A DNA stretch of 32,694 nucleotides. Origin: Methanocalculus natronophilus. GTDB lineage: Archaea > Halobacteriota > Methanomicrobia > Methanomicrobiales > Methanocorpusculaceae. Within the stretch, counting starts at the first letter, position 1, and each line of letters starts with the position of its first letter. This document shows positions 7,011 through 14,701 of this stretch, one piece after another. A program made the translations under genes and the position numbers. The notes beneath the pieces were generated by a model. The model saw only the letters and a program-made list of their open reading frames with translations, did no database searches and was not told the DNA's origin. The stretch is from positions 1-32,694 of the forward strand of contig NZ_JBCEXH010000012.1 of assembly GCF_038751955.1 (NCBI RefSeq), read 5' to 3'.

Positions 7011-7275
7011 CGGCCCCGTCCGCACATGCTTCGCAGGGGAGGTTCGTGCCGGGTGATGGGTCTACCGGGTGTACTGGGTGTACTGTGTGGCCGCAGATGC
7101 TGGCGCGGGAGGGGCGGGAATGCTTCGGGGGCTGCCAGAAGCAGATAAATCCCCGATTCCTTTGGAATCGCCTTTCAGGTTGCTCTCTCGAGCAAGGGTT
7201 TATCAGGTCTGTTCCGCCTGTTCCCCTTCGCTAACCCCGCCCCCCTATACCCGCGCCGCATGTGCTTGCAGTTGC
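7011..7275 (+). repeat. Dispersed structured repeat, copy 3 (right part, after intron)
   Basis: The block after the intron (CCGTCCGCACATGCTTCGCA) matches 2758-2777 with one change. A spacer with two GGGTGTACT units follows, and then the core at 7090-7275, matching copies 1 and 2. The long arms and the TTGCTC/GAGCAA hairpin are intact, and CGATTCC/GGAATCG is kept as in copy 1. The copy-1/2 tail is missing. It lies about 150 bases upstream of tupA. Confidence 0.85.
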
Positions 7276-7331
7276 TTCTAATGCTTTCGTTGCCTCTCAT
7301 GCCTTTAACGAAAGCAGGCTTCGGCTGGTAT

Positions 7332-7368
7332 TTGTGTAAACAAATTGTGTAAACTAATTTTGTTTAAC
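7332..7368 (+). promoter_or_regulatory. Candidate operator: spaced direct repeats upstream of tupA
   Basis: TTGTGTAAAC occurs at 7332 and 7345, and a variant TTTGTTTAAC at 7359. The spacing of 13-14 bases is a little over one helical turn. They lie 20-55 bases upstream of the tupA TATA box, a common place for archaeal repressor or activator sites. A tungstate- or molybdate-responsive regulator is plausible but not shown. Confidence 0.55.
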
Positions 7369-7387
7369 AAAAGGCGAAAAGATAAAT

Positions 7388-7397
7388 CATATATATC
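7388..7397 (+). promoter_or_regulatory. TATA box of tupABC
   Basis: CATATATATC preceded by an A-rich BRE-like stretch. Transcription would start roughly at 7415-7420, leaving only a few bases before the ATG at 7426, so tupA may be nearly leaderless. This fits the absence of a good ribosome site. Confidence 0.65.
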
Positions 7398-7425
7398 TTC
7401 ACCCCGTACCTCCTTGTGGTCATTC

Positions 7426-8346
7426 ATGAAATGGGATTCCCAAATAGTCATAATCGCACTCCTTCTTGCAGGGCTGCTTGTTTCCGGATGTGTCAGTGAT
7501 GATACGGCATCAGCCTCCCGCGGGGAACTCCGTATCGCGACAACCACAAGCCTCTATGATACGGGTTTGCTTGATCACCTGAGGCCCGCGTTCGAGGATA
7601 AGTATAATGCGAAACTCCTTGTTGTCTCAGCCGGAACGGGGAAAGCCCTAGAGTACGGCCAGCGTGGCGATGTCGACGTGATGATGGTCCATGACCGTGC
7701 CCGTGAAGATACATTCATTGCAGACGGCGATGGGGTTGAGCGGCGTGTCATCGCATACAATTACTTTGTGATCATCGGTCCAGAATCAGATCCGGCAGGC
7801 ATCCGTGGCACAGAGCCGGAGGAAGCGTTTAAGACTCTTATGACTGAGGGCAAAGCCGGGACTCCGGGGGTTGCCTTTGTCTCACGCGGTGATGCATCAG
7901 GAACCCATGCAAAAGAGCAGGCGATCTGGAAGTCCGCAGGCTATACCTACGCAACCGATGTCCAGAATTCAGGCAACTGGTATGTCGAAGCCGGATCCGG
8001 GATGGGTGCAACCCTGGTGATGGCGAATGAGAAAGAGGCATACACACTCTCTGATATCGGAACGTTCCTTGCATACAAGGGGGACTTAAAGCTTGTGCCG
8101 ATCGTCGACTCCGGGGATATCCTCCTGAATGTCTACTCAACGATGTTGATCAATCCTGAGAAGCATGCCGGCATCGACACCGAGCTTGGGAAAGCCTGGA
8201 TCAACTACTTAATCTCCGACAAAGTGCAGCAGGAGATTGCAACCTTCGGTGTTGCAGAGTATGGTGAACCCCTCTTCTTTGCCGCATCCGGCAAATGGGA
8301 TGTTATGGGTGTTCCGGAAGCAGAGGTAACCACCCCTGTTCTCTGA
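7426..8346 (+). CDS. tupA: Tungstate ABC transporter substrate-binding lipoprotein
   Basis: Extracytoplasmic protein that captures tungstate for the TupBC importer. The 306-residue product starts MKWDSQ, followed by a hydrophobic stretch and the lipobox LLVSGC, so Cys near residue 24 is the likely anchor. The mature protein has the TupA ligand motif TTTSLYDTGLL, then AGTGKALEYGQRGDVDVMMVHDRA, the YNYFVIIGPESDPAGI segment and SRGDASGTHAKEQ. These are typical of TupA rather than of ModA or WtpA. An open frame extends upstream to 7345, but that would put the operator and TATA box inside the gene. It is the first gene of tupABC, 58 bases ahead of tupB. Confidence 0.92.
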   Translation: MKWDSQIVIIALLLAGLLVSGCVSDDTASASRGELRIATTTSLYDTGLLDHLRPAFEDKYNAKLLVVSAGTGKALEYGQRGDVDVMMVHDRAREDTFIADGDGVERRVIAYNYFVIIGPESDPAGIRGTEPEEAFKTLMTEGKAGTPGVAFVSRGDASGTHAKEQAIWKSAGYTYATDVQNSGNWYVEAGSGMGATLVMANEKEAYTLSDIGTFLAYKGDLKLVPIVDSGDILLNVYSTMLINPEKHAGIDTELGKAWINYLISDKVQQEIATFGVAEYGEPLFFAASGKWDVMGVPEAEVTTPVL

Positions 8347-8404
8347 TCCACCTATCTACCCTTTTTATCATCATATGAGAAACTGATCTGGTGAGAGTTG
8401 GCTG

Positions 8405-9091
8405 ATGAACGAGATCGCAGAAGGCTTTAAGACAGCAATCGAGCTGATCGTCACCCTCGATCCCGAGGTGATCGAGATCTCAATCCGGAGCATCATCATC
8501 TCGCTCTCAGCGACGCTCTTCGCATCACTTATCGCCATTCCGATCGGATCAGTCATCACCTTCAATGAGTTCCCGGGAAAGAAGGCTCTGGTAAACCTGA
8601 TCCAGACACTCTATGCCCTCCCGACGGTGCTTGTGGGGCTCTTTGTCTTCCTCCTGATCTCGCGTGCGGGGCCGTTTGGCTTTCTGCGCCTCCTCTTCAC
8701 GCCTGAAGGGATGGTGATTGCCCAGACGATCCTGATCCTGCCGATCATGGTCGGCCTGACCATCTCCGCATTGAAAGGGGTTGATATAACAATCCTCGAT
8801 ACATTGCGGTCACTTGGGGCCTCGCAGTACCAGTTTATCGCGGGGGTTGTCCGTGAGGCACGGTATGCGATCATGGCGGCAGTGGTGCTTGGCTTTGGCC
8901 GTGCCATATCGGAAGTCGGGGCTGCGATCATGATCGGAGGGAACATACGGGGCCATACCCGTGTCCTGACAACGGCGATCTCGCTCGAGACCTCGATGGG
9001 GAATCTTGCTATGTCCATTGCGCTTGGCATCATTCTCCTTGGAATAGCCCTTGTGATCAACCTCATGCTTGCATATGTCCAGAACCGGTGA
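8405..9091 (+). CDS. tupB: Tungstate ABC transporter permease
   Basis: Membrane subunit of the tungstate importer, 228 residues with about five or six hydrophobic segments. The ATPase-contacting EAA-type loop reads GASQYQFIAGVVREARYAI, followed by GFGRAISEVGAAIMIGGN, characteristic of the TupB/ModB/CysW permease family. A GGTGA ribosome site lies ten bases before the ATG. Its stop overlaps the possible GTG start of tupC, so translation is likely coupled. Confidence 0.92.
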   Translation: MNEIAEGFKTAIELIVTLDPEVIEISIRSIIISLSATLFASLIAIPIGSVITFNEFPGKKALVNLIQTLYALPTVLVGLFVFLLISRAGPFGFLRLLFTPEGMVIAQTILILPIMVGLTISALKGVDITILDTLRSLGASQYQFIAGVVREARYAIMAAVVLGFGRAISEVGAAIMIGGNIRGHTRVLTTAISLETSMGNLAMSIALGIILLGIALVINLMLAYVQNR

Positions 9092-10164
9092 TCCTGATGC
9101 TCGATCTGCGTGATATAACCAAAACATTCGGGGATTCAGAGGTGCTCAGGGGAGTCTCGGCGGAGATTCGGAAGGGTGAGATCTTCACGATCATCGGGCC
9201 TTCGGGTGCCGGGAAATCGACGCTCCTTCGGATCATCAATCTCCTTGAGAGCCCGAGCGGGGGTGACGTCCTCCTGGAGGGGATGCGCATTCATGGAGCG
9301 AAGTCGCTTGAGATCCGCCGCAGGATGGGCATGGTCTTCCAGAAGCCTGCCGCATTCAATACAAGTGTCTATGAGAATGTCGCCCTTGGCCTCCGGTTCC
9401 GCGGAGAGCCTGAGGCAGTTGTACGGCAGAAGGTGGCAGACGGCCTTTCGCTTGTCGGCCTCTCCGGATTTGAGGAGCGGAAGGCAAAGACACTCTCCGG
9501 CGGCGAGATGCAGCGGGTGGCGCTTGCCCGCGTGATGGTGACTGACCCTGAGATCCTGCTTCTTGATGAGCCGACCGCAAACCTCGATCCGGTCTCAGTC
9601 GAGATGATCGAGGAGCTGATCCTGAAGATCAACCGGGAATTTGCGACGACGATCCTCCTCTCCACCCATGATATGTTCCAGGGACAGCGGCTCGCAGACC
9701 AAATGGGGGTCATGGTGGATGGCAGGTTTGCACAGGTGGGAACGCCCCGTGAGATCTTCACCAGCCCCCAGGATCCGTATGTCGCCCGTTTTGTGGGGAT
9801 CGAGAATATCATCGACGGGACTATCCGCTCAACAGACGCCGGAATCGCCATTGTTGAAGCGGGGGGCGTCTTCTTTCAGGTGGTGAGCCCCCTCCCGGTG
9901 GGTGCACCGGTCTCCCTCTGCCTCCGCCCTGAGGATATTGCGATCAGCCGCACAGCCGAACATGCGGGGAGTGTCAGAAACACGCTCAAGGGATCCATTA
10001 ACTCCGTCAGGGCAATGGGTCCCCTCACGCGCCTTGTGATCGACTGCGGTATTCCAATTGTTGCTGTGGTGACCTGGAAGGCGGCAGAAGAGCTTGGGAT
10101 TTCAGAAGGGTCTGTGGTATGTGCCTCATTCAAGGCAACAGCGGTGCATGTGGTTAAGAGGTAG
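9088..10164 (+). CDS. tupC: Tungstate ABC transporter ATP-binding protein
   Basis: Cytoplasmic ATPase of the tungstate importer, up to 358 residues. Visible motifs: Walker A GPSGAGKST (37-45), Q-loop VFQKPAAF, signature LSGGEMQRVALARVM, Walker B ILLLDEPTANLD and the switch His in STHD. The C-terminal third carries a TOBE/Mop-like domain (LRPEDIAI, then KGSINSVRAMGPLTRLVID and ASFKATAVHVVKR) that may bind the oxyanion. The GTG at 9088 overlaps the tupB stop. The ATG at 9097 is also possible because GGTGATC lies four bases before it; the two differ by three residues. Confidence 0.92.
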   Translation: MILMLDLRDITKTFGDSEVLRGVSAEIRKGEIFTIIGPSGAGKSTLLRIINLLESPSGGDVLLEGMRIHGAKSLEIRRRMGMVFQKPAAFNTSVYENVALGLRFRGEPEAVVRQKVADGLSLVGLSGFEERKAKTLSGGEMQRVALARVMVTDPEILLLDEPTANLDPVSVEMIEELILKINREFATTILLSTHDMFQGQRLADQMGVMVDGRFAQVGTPREIFTSPQDPYVARFVGIENIIDGTIRSTDAGIAIVEAGGVFFQVVSPLPVGAPVSLCLRPEDIAISRTAEHAGSVRNTLKGSINSVRAMGPLTRLVIDCGIPIVAVVTWKAAEELGISEGSVVCASFKATAVHVVKR

Positions 10165-10169
10165 GGGGG

Positions 10170-10177
10170 TTTAAATC
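10170..10177 (+). promoter_or_regulatory. Candidate TATA box of the first glycan gene
   Basis: TTTAAATC just after the tupC stop. A start about 25 bases later would give a leader of roughly 110 bases, containing a CCCCT/AGGGG hairpin at 10212-10227 before the ATG at 10311. It could equally be the 3' region of tupC. Confidence 0.35.
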
Positions 10178-10310
10178 TCTGTGATGCAAGTATTTTCCAT
10201 ACGGCGGGCTGCCCCTCTCTTCAGGGGGGGTAGTACTCTTACGAGAATCATCGATGAGTGATGAGGCGGCAGATCGATACCTCATCACTTCTCCCCGGAT
10301 GAGAGCACCT

Positions 10311-11525
10311 ATGAAAATCGCTTATGTGTATGACGCCATCTACCCCTATGTCCGTGGCGGTGCCGAGAAGCGGATAGGGGAGCTTGCCACCCGGCTCGCC
10401 GCCCGCGGCCACGAGATTCATCTCTTCGGGATGAAATGGTGGAATGAGCCGGATACGGTGATCCAGCAGGGTGGTGTTACCATCCATGGTGTCTGCCCGG
10501 CTGAGCCGCTCTATGCAGGAGGCAGGCGGACTGCCGGCCAGGCGCTCCGGTTCGCCCGCTCGGTCTATCACCCGCTCCTGGCTCTTGGCAGGACCTCAGG
10601 GATTGATCTCATCGACTGCCAGAACTTCCCGTACTTCCCCTGCTTCTCTGCACACCGTGTTGCGAAACACCTTGGGATCCCCCTTGTGATCACCTGGCAC
10701 GAGGTATGGGGGGAGTACTGGTACGAGTATCTCGGGCGGCGCGGGGTCTTTGGAAAGATCATCGAAGCAAGGGCGGCCGCGCTCCCCCACTATCCGATCG
10801 CTGTCTCACCGATGACTGCACGGGCACTTGCAGGACTCGGTGTGTCTGGTAAGGTGCCGGTTATACCAAACGGGATCGATATGGGGCAGATAGCAGCAGT
10901 TGTGCCGGCTGGAATGGAAGGAGGCGGCCCTGCGGCTTGTTATGGCCGCGGGGATGGCGGCCCAGATATCCCACAATCGGATATCATCTTCACCGGCCGC
11001 CTCATCCGCGAGAAGCATGTCGATCTCCTGATCCGGGCCGCCGCCCTTCTCAGGGAGGAGCTGCCCGGCCTCCGGCTTGCCATCATCGGCGACGGACCTG
11101 AGCGGCAGGCCCTTGAGACGCTCGCACAGGAGGAGGGTATCGCCGAAGCCGTCTCCTTCACCGGCTTTCTCCCCACCCATGACGCCGTCATCGCCGCCAT
11201 GAAAGCGTCAAAAGTCTTCGTCCTCCCCTCAACAAGGGAGGGCTTCGGCATTGTGGCGCTGGAGGCAATGGCCTGCGGCCTGCCCGTGGTGACGGTGGAT
11301 CACCCCCGGAACGCCGCCGCAGATCTGGTGGAGGATGGGGTGACCGGATATCGCTGTCCGCTATCGCCGGAGGGGTTGGCAGAGGGGATCCGACTGTCTC
11401 TCTCTGAGCCTGAACAGATGCAGGATGCCCTCCGGGCGGTTGCGGGGGAGTATGTGTGGGAGGGGATTGTGGAGCGACTGGAGGATGAGTACCTGGGGAT
11501 GCAATCTACAAATGACAAGCGATAA
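10311..11525 (+). CDS. Glycosyltransferase, GT4 family
   Basis: Retaining GT-B sugar transferase, 404 residues, predicted to act at the cytoplasmic face. The N-terminal Rossmann domain begins MKIAYVYDAIYPYVRGGAEKRI, whose GGAE is the acceptor-side glycine motif. The C-terminal domain has DIIFTGRLIREKHVDLLIRA and the GT4 donor-site EX7E motif in TREGFGIVALEAMACGLPVV. A low-complexity Gly/Ala/Pro segment at about residues 200-220 links the two domains and is unusual. The frame is open to 10254, but the ATG at 10311 matches the normal family start. It is GC-rich, like the metabolic genes to its left. Donor and acceptor sugars are not predictable. Confidence 0.9.
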   Translation: MKIAYVYDAIYPYVRGGAEKRIGELATRLAARGHEIHLFGMKWWNEPDTVIQQGGVTIHGVCPAEPLYAGGRRTAGQALRFARSVYHPLLALGRTSGIDLIDCQNFPYFPCFSAHRVAKHLGIPLVITWHEVWGEYWYEYLGRRGVFGKIIEARAAALPHYPIAVSPMTARALAGLGVSGKVPVIPNGIDMGQIAAVVPAGMEGGGPAACYGRGDGGPDIPQSDIIFTGRLIREKHVDLLIRAAALLREELPGLRLAIIGDGPERQALETLAQEEGIAEAVSFTGFLPTHDAVIAAMKASKVFVLPSTREGFGIVALEAMACGLPVVTVDHPRNAAADLVEDGVTGYRCPLSPEGLAEGIRLSLSEPEQMQDALRAVAGEYVWEGIVERLEDEYLGMQSTNDKR

Positions 11526-11543
11526 TTGAAAAGATTTATCTCA

Positions 11544-11551
11544 TTTATAGG
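11544..11551 (+). promoter_or_regulatory. Candidate TATA box of the SDR/GT/exporter unit
   Basis: TTTATAGG (with a second AT-rich box, TTTATC, just upstream) lies about 90 bases before the ATG at 11636. The gene has an AGGAG ribosome site eight bases before its start. Confidence 0.45.
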
Positions 11552-11635
11552 CTATTTTACCATACAGGCGCATGTCGGGATCCTTTCCGTGGATGATATG
11601 CGTAAACATACTAACACCAATTCAGGAGCCATTCA

Positions 11636-12865
11636 ATGAGCTGGAATAATAAGAATGTTTTAATCACCGGTATCAGCGGTTTTGCAGGGTCCTATCTCGC
11701 CCGTCACCTGATTGATCAGGGTGCAGACATCTTCGGGCTTGTCCGCCGCCGGGCAGATGGCTATCTTCCCCATAATATCCGGGAGAAGAATGTCGCAAAC
11801 GGGATCACCTTTATTGAGGGGAATCTGGAGGATATAACCGGGATGGCAACTGCACTTGATATCTCTGAGCCGGATGTCATCTTCCATCTTGCAGCCCAGT
11901 CTTTTGTTCCCAGGTCTTTTTCCCACCCGATAGAGACCGCCCAGATCAACTCCATCGGGACCAATAACCTTCTTGAGGCGGTCAGATTGAAAGACTGTGA
12001 TCCGAGGATTATTTTTGCCGGATCTTCCGAAGAGTACGGCCTCGTCTTCAGTTCAGAGGAACAGTACCAGCGGATGAAGGCTGTCCACGGCACCATCTAC
12101 CCTGAACCGACCTCGATTCCGGAGGTGCCGATCAAAGAGACGAACCCGCTCCGCCCGATGTCCCCCTACGCGGTGAGCAAAGTCTATGGCGATCACCTGA
12201 TGCGGAACTACTTTTATACATATGGCACAAAAGCGATCGTCTCACGGGCATTCAACCACGAGGGAGCGGGCCGCGGTATGATGTTTGTTACATCAGTCAT
12301 CACAAACCAGGTGGCAAAACTCATTTCAGGCGAGATCAAGGAGATCACCATCGGGAATGTGAATGCCTTCCGGGACTGGTCACATGTCATTGATACGATC
12401 CACGGCTACTGCCTGTTGGCCGAGAAGGGGCTGCCTGGGGATGTCTATAACCAGGGATCCATGCGGACGACCTCGGTTCTGAGCTATATTCTTCTCAGCC
12501 TTGAATCTGCCGGAATTCCGGTGGATAAAATTGAGACGGTGCGGAATAGCAAGGTTATCAGCGAACCGACGATGCGGGATTCATCTGCTGTCTTTGGAGT
12601 GCCATTTGAGAAGACGAAGGTCGACCGGATGATGCTTGCCGGTGAGATTGACTTTTCAGCTGAAGATGGCGGTATTACAGTCTATTCCGGTGCACGGAAG
12701 ATACCGATCGTCTTCGATCCGGATCGGTTCCGGCCGGCCGAGGTTCCGATCCTCTTCTCTGATACCACAAAAATACAGAAGCTTGGGTTTTCAACAAAAT
12801 TCAGTGTGGATGATATCGTCCGTGATCAACTGAACTATTACCTGAACGAGATCAGGCGAACATGA
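11636..12865 (+). CDS. GDP-mannose 4,6-dehydratase-like SDR
   Basis: Extended short-chain dehydrogenase that modifies a nucleotide sugar, probably the first step from GDP-mannose to a deoxyhexose. In its 409 residues are the NAD(P) motif GISGFAG (12-18), the NADP-contacting GLVRRR, HLAAQSFVPRS, the catalytic Ser in SSEEYG (near 130) and YAVSK (Tyr178, Lys182). Gmd-like blocks follow: NAFRDWSHVID and GDVYNQGS. It is about 50 residues longer than usual Gmd; the extra part lies between about 300 and 360, before RPAEVPILFSD. manC at the other end of the locus would supply GDP-mannose. It overlaps the next gene by four bases. Another 4,6-dehydratase or epimerase activity is possible. Confidence 0.82.
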   Translation: MSWNNKNVLITGISGFAGSYLARHLIDQGADIFGLVRRRADGYLPHNIREKNVANGITFIEGNLEDITGMATALDISEPDVIFHLAAQSFVPRSFSHPIETAQINSIGTNNLLEAVRLKDCDPRIIFAGSSEEYGLVFSSEEQYQRMKAVHGTIYPEPTSIPEVPIKETNPLRPMSPYAVSKVYGDHLMRNYFYTYGTKAIVSRAFNHEGAGRGMMFVTSVITNQVAKLISGEIKEITIGNVNAFRDWSHVIDTIHGYCLLAEKGLPGDVYNQGSMRTTSVLSYILLSLESAGIPVDKIETVRNSKVISEPTMRDSSAVFGVPFEKTKVDRMMLAGEIDFSAEDGGITVYSGARKIPIVFDPDRFRPAEVPILFSDTTKIQKLGFSTKFSVDDIVRDQLNYYLNEIRRT

Positions 12866-13932
12866 AGATTGCGATCTTCCATGACTATTTCGGGGCGATC
12901 GGGGGAGGGGAACGGGTTGTCCTCACCCTCGCCGATATCCTCAAAGCAGATATCATCACCACAGATACGGATGCAGCAGGCAGGCTGGGTACCAGTGTGC
13001 CGATCAGGAGTCTTGGAAGTACGGTGAAAATCCCCCCTTTCAAACAGATTTCAGCTACCTGGAAGTTCGCTTCACCAGACTATTCAGAGGACTATGATTT
13101 CTTTATCTTCACCGGGAACTGGAGCCATTATGCTGCCCGGAGCCACCACCCGAACCTCTGGTACTGCTATACCCCGGTTCGGGCATTTTATGATCTCTAT
13201 CCCGCATTTCTGTTGCGCCAGGGTTTCCTGGCAAGGCAGGCATTCAGGGCGTGGACTTCCGTCCATAGACGGCTCGATCAGCGTTCTGTTACAAAGGTTG
13301 ACCGGATCGTCACCATCTCGGAAAATGTCCGCCAGAGGATTATGCAGTATTATGGCCGCGACGCAGAGATCATCTATCCTCCCATTGATACCTCCCGCTA
13401 CCGCTGTATCGAGTACGGCAACTTCTGGCTCTCAGTGAACCGCCTCTATCCCGAGAAGCGGATCGAGCTCCAGATCGAGGCGTTCCGGATGATTCCGGAT
13501 GAGCAGCTGGTGATCGTGGGCGGATATGCAGAAGGGGATCATGCTGGCCGCTACGTTGAATCTCTCCGGCAGAATCTTCCTTCGAATGTTGAGCTCCTCG
13601 GCGAAGTCACCGAAGAGTATCTCCTCGATCTCTATGGCCGATGCCGGGGCCTGGTGTGTACCGCCCTTGACGAGGATTTCGGGCTGACCCCGGTCGAGGC
13701 GATGGCCTCCGGGAAGCCGGTTGTGGCGGTGAATGAAGGCGGCTTCCGGGAGACGGTGACTCCAGGAACAGGAGTGCTGGTTTCCGCAGATGCACGCGAG
13801 ATTGCGGAGGCGGTGAGGCAGGTGTCGAGTGAGCCGGAGCGTTACCGGGAGGCATGTGTGAAGAGGGCGAAGGAGTTTGATACAATTGTCTTTTCAGAAA
13901 AAATACAGCGGGTGATAAATGATGTTTCTTAA
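12862..13932 (+). CDS. Glycosyltransferase, GT4 family (WbaZ/mannosyltransferase-like)
   Basis: GT-B glycosyltransferase of 356 residues. It starts MKIAIFHDYFGAIGGGERVV, and the GGGE loop is typical of the acceptor side. A YCYTPVRAFYDLYP segment follows; such a YxHTPxR pattern is common in mannosyltransferases of this group. The C-terminal half has SVNRLYPEKRIELQIEAF and the donor motif DEDFGLTPVEAMASGKPVV (EX7E). Its ATG overlaps the stop of the SDR gene (ATGA), and its end overlaps the permease gene, so the unit is tightly packed. The mannose donor is an inference from its neighbours. Confidence 0.88.
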   Translation: MKIAIFHDYFGAIGGGERVVLTLADILKADIITTDTDAAGRLGTSVPIRSLGSTVKIPPFKQISATWKFASPDYSEDYDFFIFTGNWSHYAARSHHPNLWYCYTPVRAFYDLYPAFLLRQGFLARQAFRAWTSVHRRLDQRSVTKVDRIVTISENVRQRIMQYYGRDAEIIYPPIDTSRYRCIEYGNFWLSVNRLYPEKRIELQIEAFRMIPDEQLVIVGGYAEGDHAGRYVESLRQNLPSNVELLGEVTEEYLLDLYGRCRGLVCTALDEDFGLTPVEAMASGKPVVAVNEGGFRETVTPGTGVLVSADAREIAEAVRQVSSEPERYREACVKRAKEFDTIVFSEKIQRVINDVS

Positions 13933-14701
13933 CCACATCAGAACCCTCTATAATTATAGAGCTCTGATCCGGGCGCTTGCCTGGGGTGAGTTCAAACAGA
14001 GATATAAAAACTCCATTCTTGGATACTTCTGGTCGCTTCTTGAACCGCTTCTATTGCTTACAGTACTGTATGTAGTATTTTCAAACCTGATGCGGATAGA
14101 GGTTGAGTACTACCAGCTCTTCCTGCTCCTTGGTATCATTCTCTGGAACTTTTTTGCAAAAGCAACATCATTTGGCCTCTCTGCAATTGTTGGAAGACCC
14201 GGTCTTGTACAGAAAATTTACTTCCCACGAGATATTCTTGTACTATCTTTCTGTATAACAGCTCTCCTTATGAGCATCTTTGAGTCCCTGGTCTTCATCT
14301 TATTTATGCTCTATTTCAAGGTAGCTCCATCAGTAACACTGTTGTATGTGCTCCCAATCCTGCTTATTCTCTTCACCCTGGCTCTTGGAGTTTCGCTTGC
14401 ACTGGCCGCCCTGAATGTCTCGTATCGCGATGTCCAGTTTATCTGGGCTGTGGTATTGTCCGCAGGTTTCTTTGCCACCCCTATCCTTTACCCGGTTACA
14501 ATTTTTCCTGAAGGACTTCGTGATATCTTTCTTTTAAACCCAATGGCCCATATCATCATTGAGGCAAGGAATGTGATAATCTATGCAACACCTCCATCGA
14601 TCGGAAGCCTTCTGTATGCAGGAATTGTCTCCCTCATTACACTTGCAGTCGGATACCTGATTTTCGCTCACTATGAACCTCGTTTTGCGGAGGAGATGTA
14701 A
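13919..14701 (+). CDS. ABC-2 type polysaccharide export permease
   Basis: Wzm/TagG-like membrane subunit of a glycan exporter, 260 residues with six predicted hydrophobic helices. The cytoplasmic N-terminus has ALAWGEFKQRYKNSILGYFW, and the core has the LGIILWNFFAKATSFGLSAI segment and the conserved ALNVSYRDVQFIW region. The C-terminus ends LIFAHYEPRFAEEM. The adjacent ATG at 13922 is equally likely, because GGTGAT at 13911 would then be five bases away. From here rightwards the DNA becomes visibly more AT-rich than the two preceding genes. Its stop overlaps the start of the ATPase gene (TAATG). Confidence 0.9.
   Translation: MMFLNHIRTLYNYRALIRALAWGEFKQRYKNSILGYFWSLLEPLLLLTVLYVVFSNLMRIEVEYYQLFLLLGIILWNFFAKATSFGLSAIVGRPGLVQKIYFPRDILVLSFCITALLMSIFESLVFILFMLYFKVAPSVTLLYVLPILLILFTLALGVSLALAALNVSYRDVQFIWAVVLSAGFFATPILYPVTIFPEGLRDIFLLNPMAHIIIEARNVIIYATPPSIGSLLYAGIVSLITLAVGYLIFAHYEPRFAEEM

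Noticed and set aside
1-7275. The GC-rich repeat copies as protein-coding genes
   Set aside because: Copies differ by frameshifting changes, and no shared reading frame survives in all three.
7345-7425. Longer N-terminus for TupA
   Set aside because: It would place the TATA box and direct-repeat operator inside the gene and bury the lipoprotein signal peptide.
10212-10227. CCCCT/AGGGG hairpin as a tupC terminator or riboswitch
   Set aside because: The stem is only five base pairs, followed by G rather than T residues; it is too weak to call.
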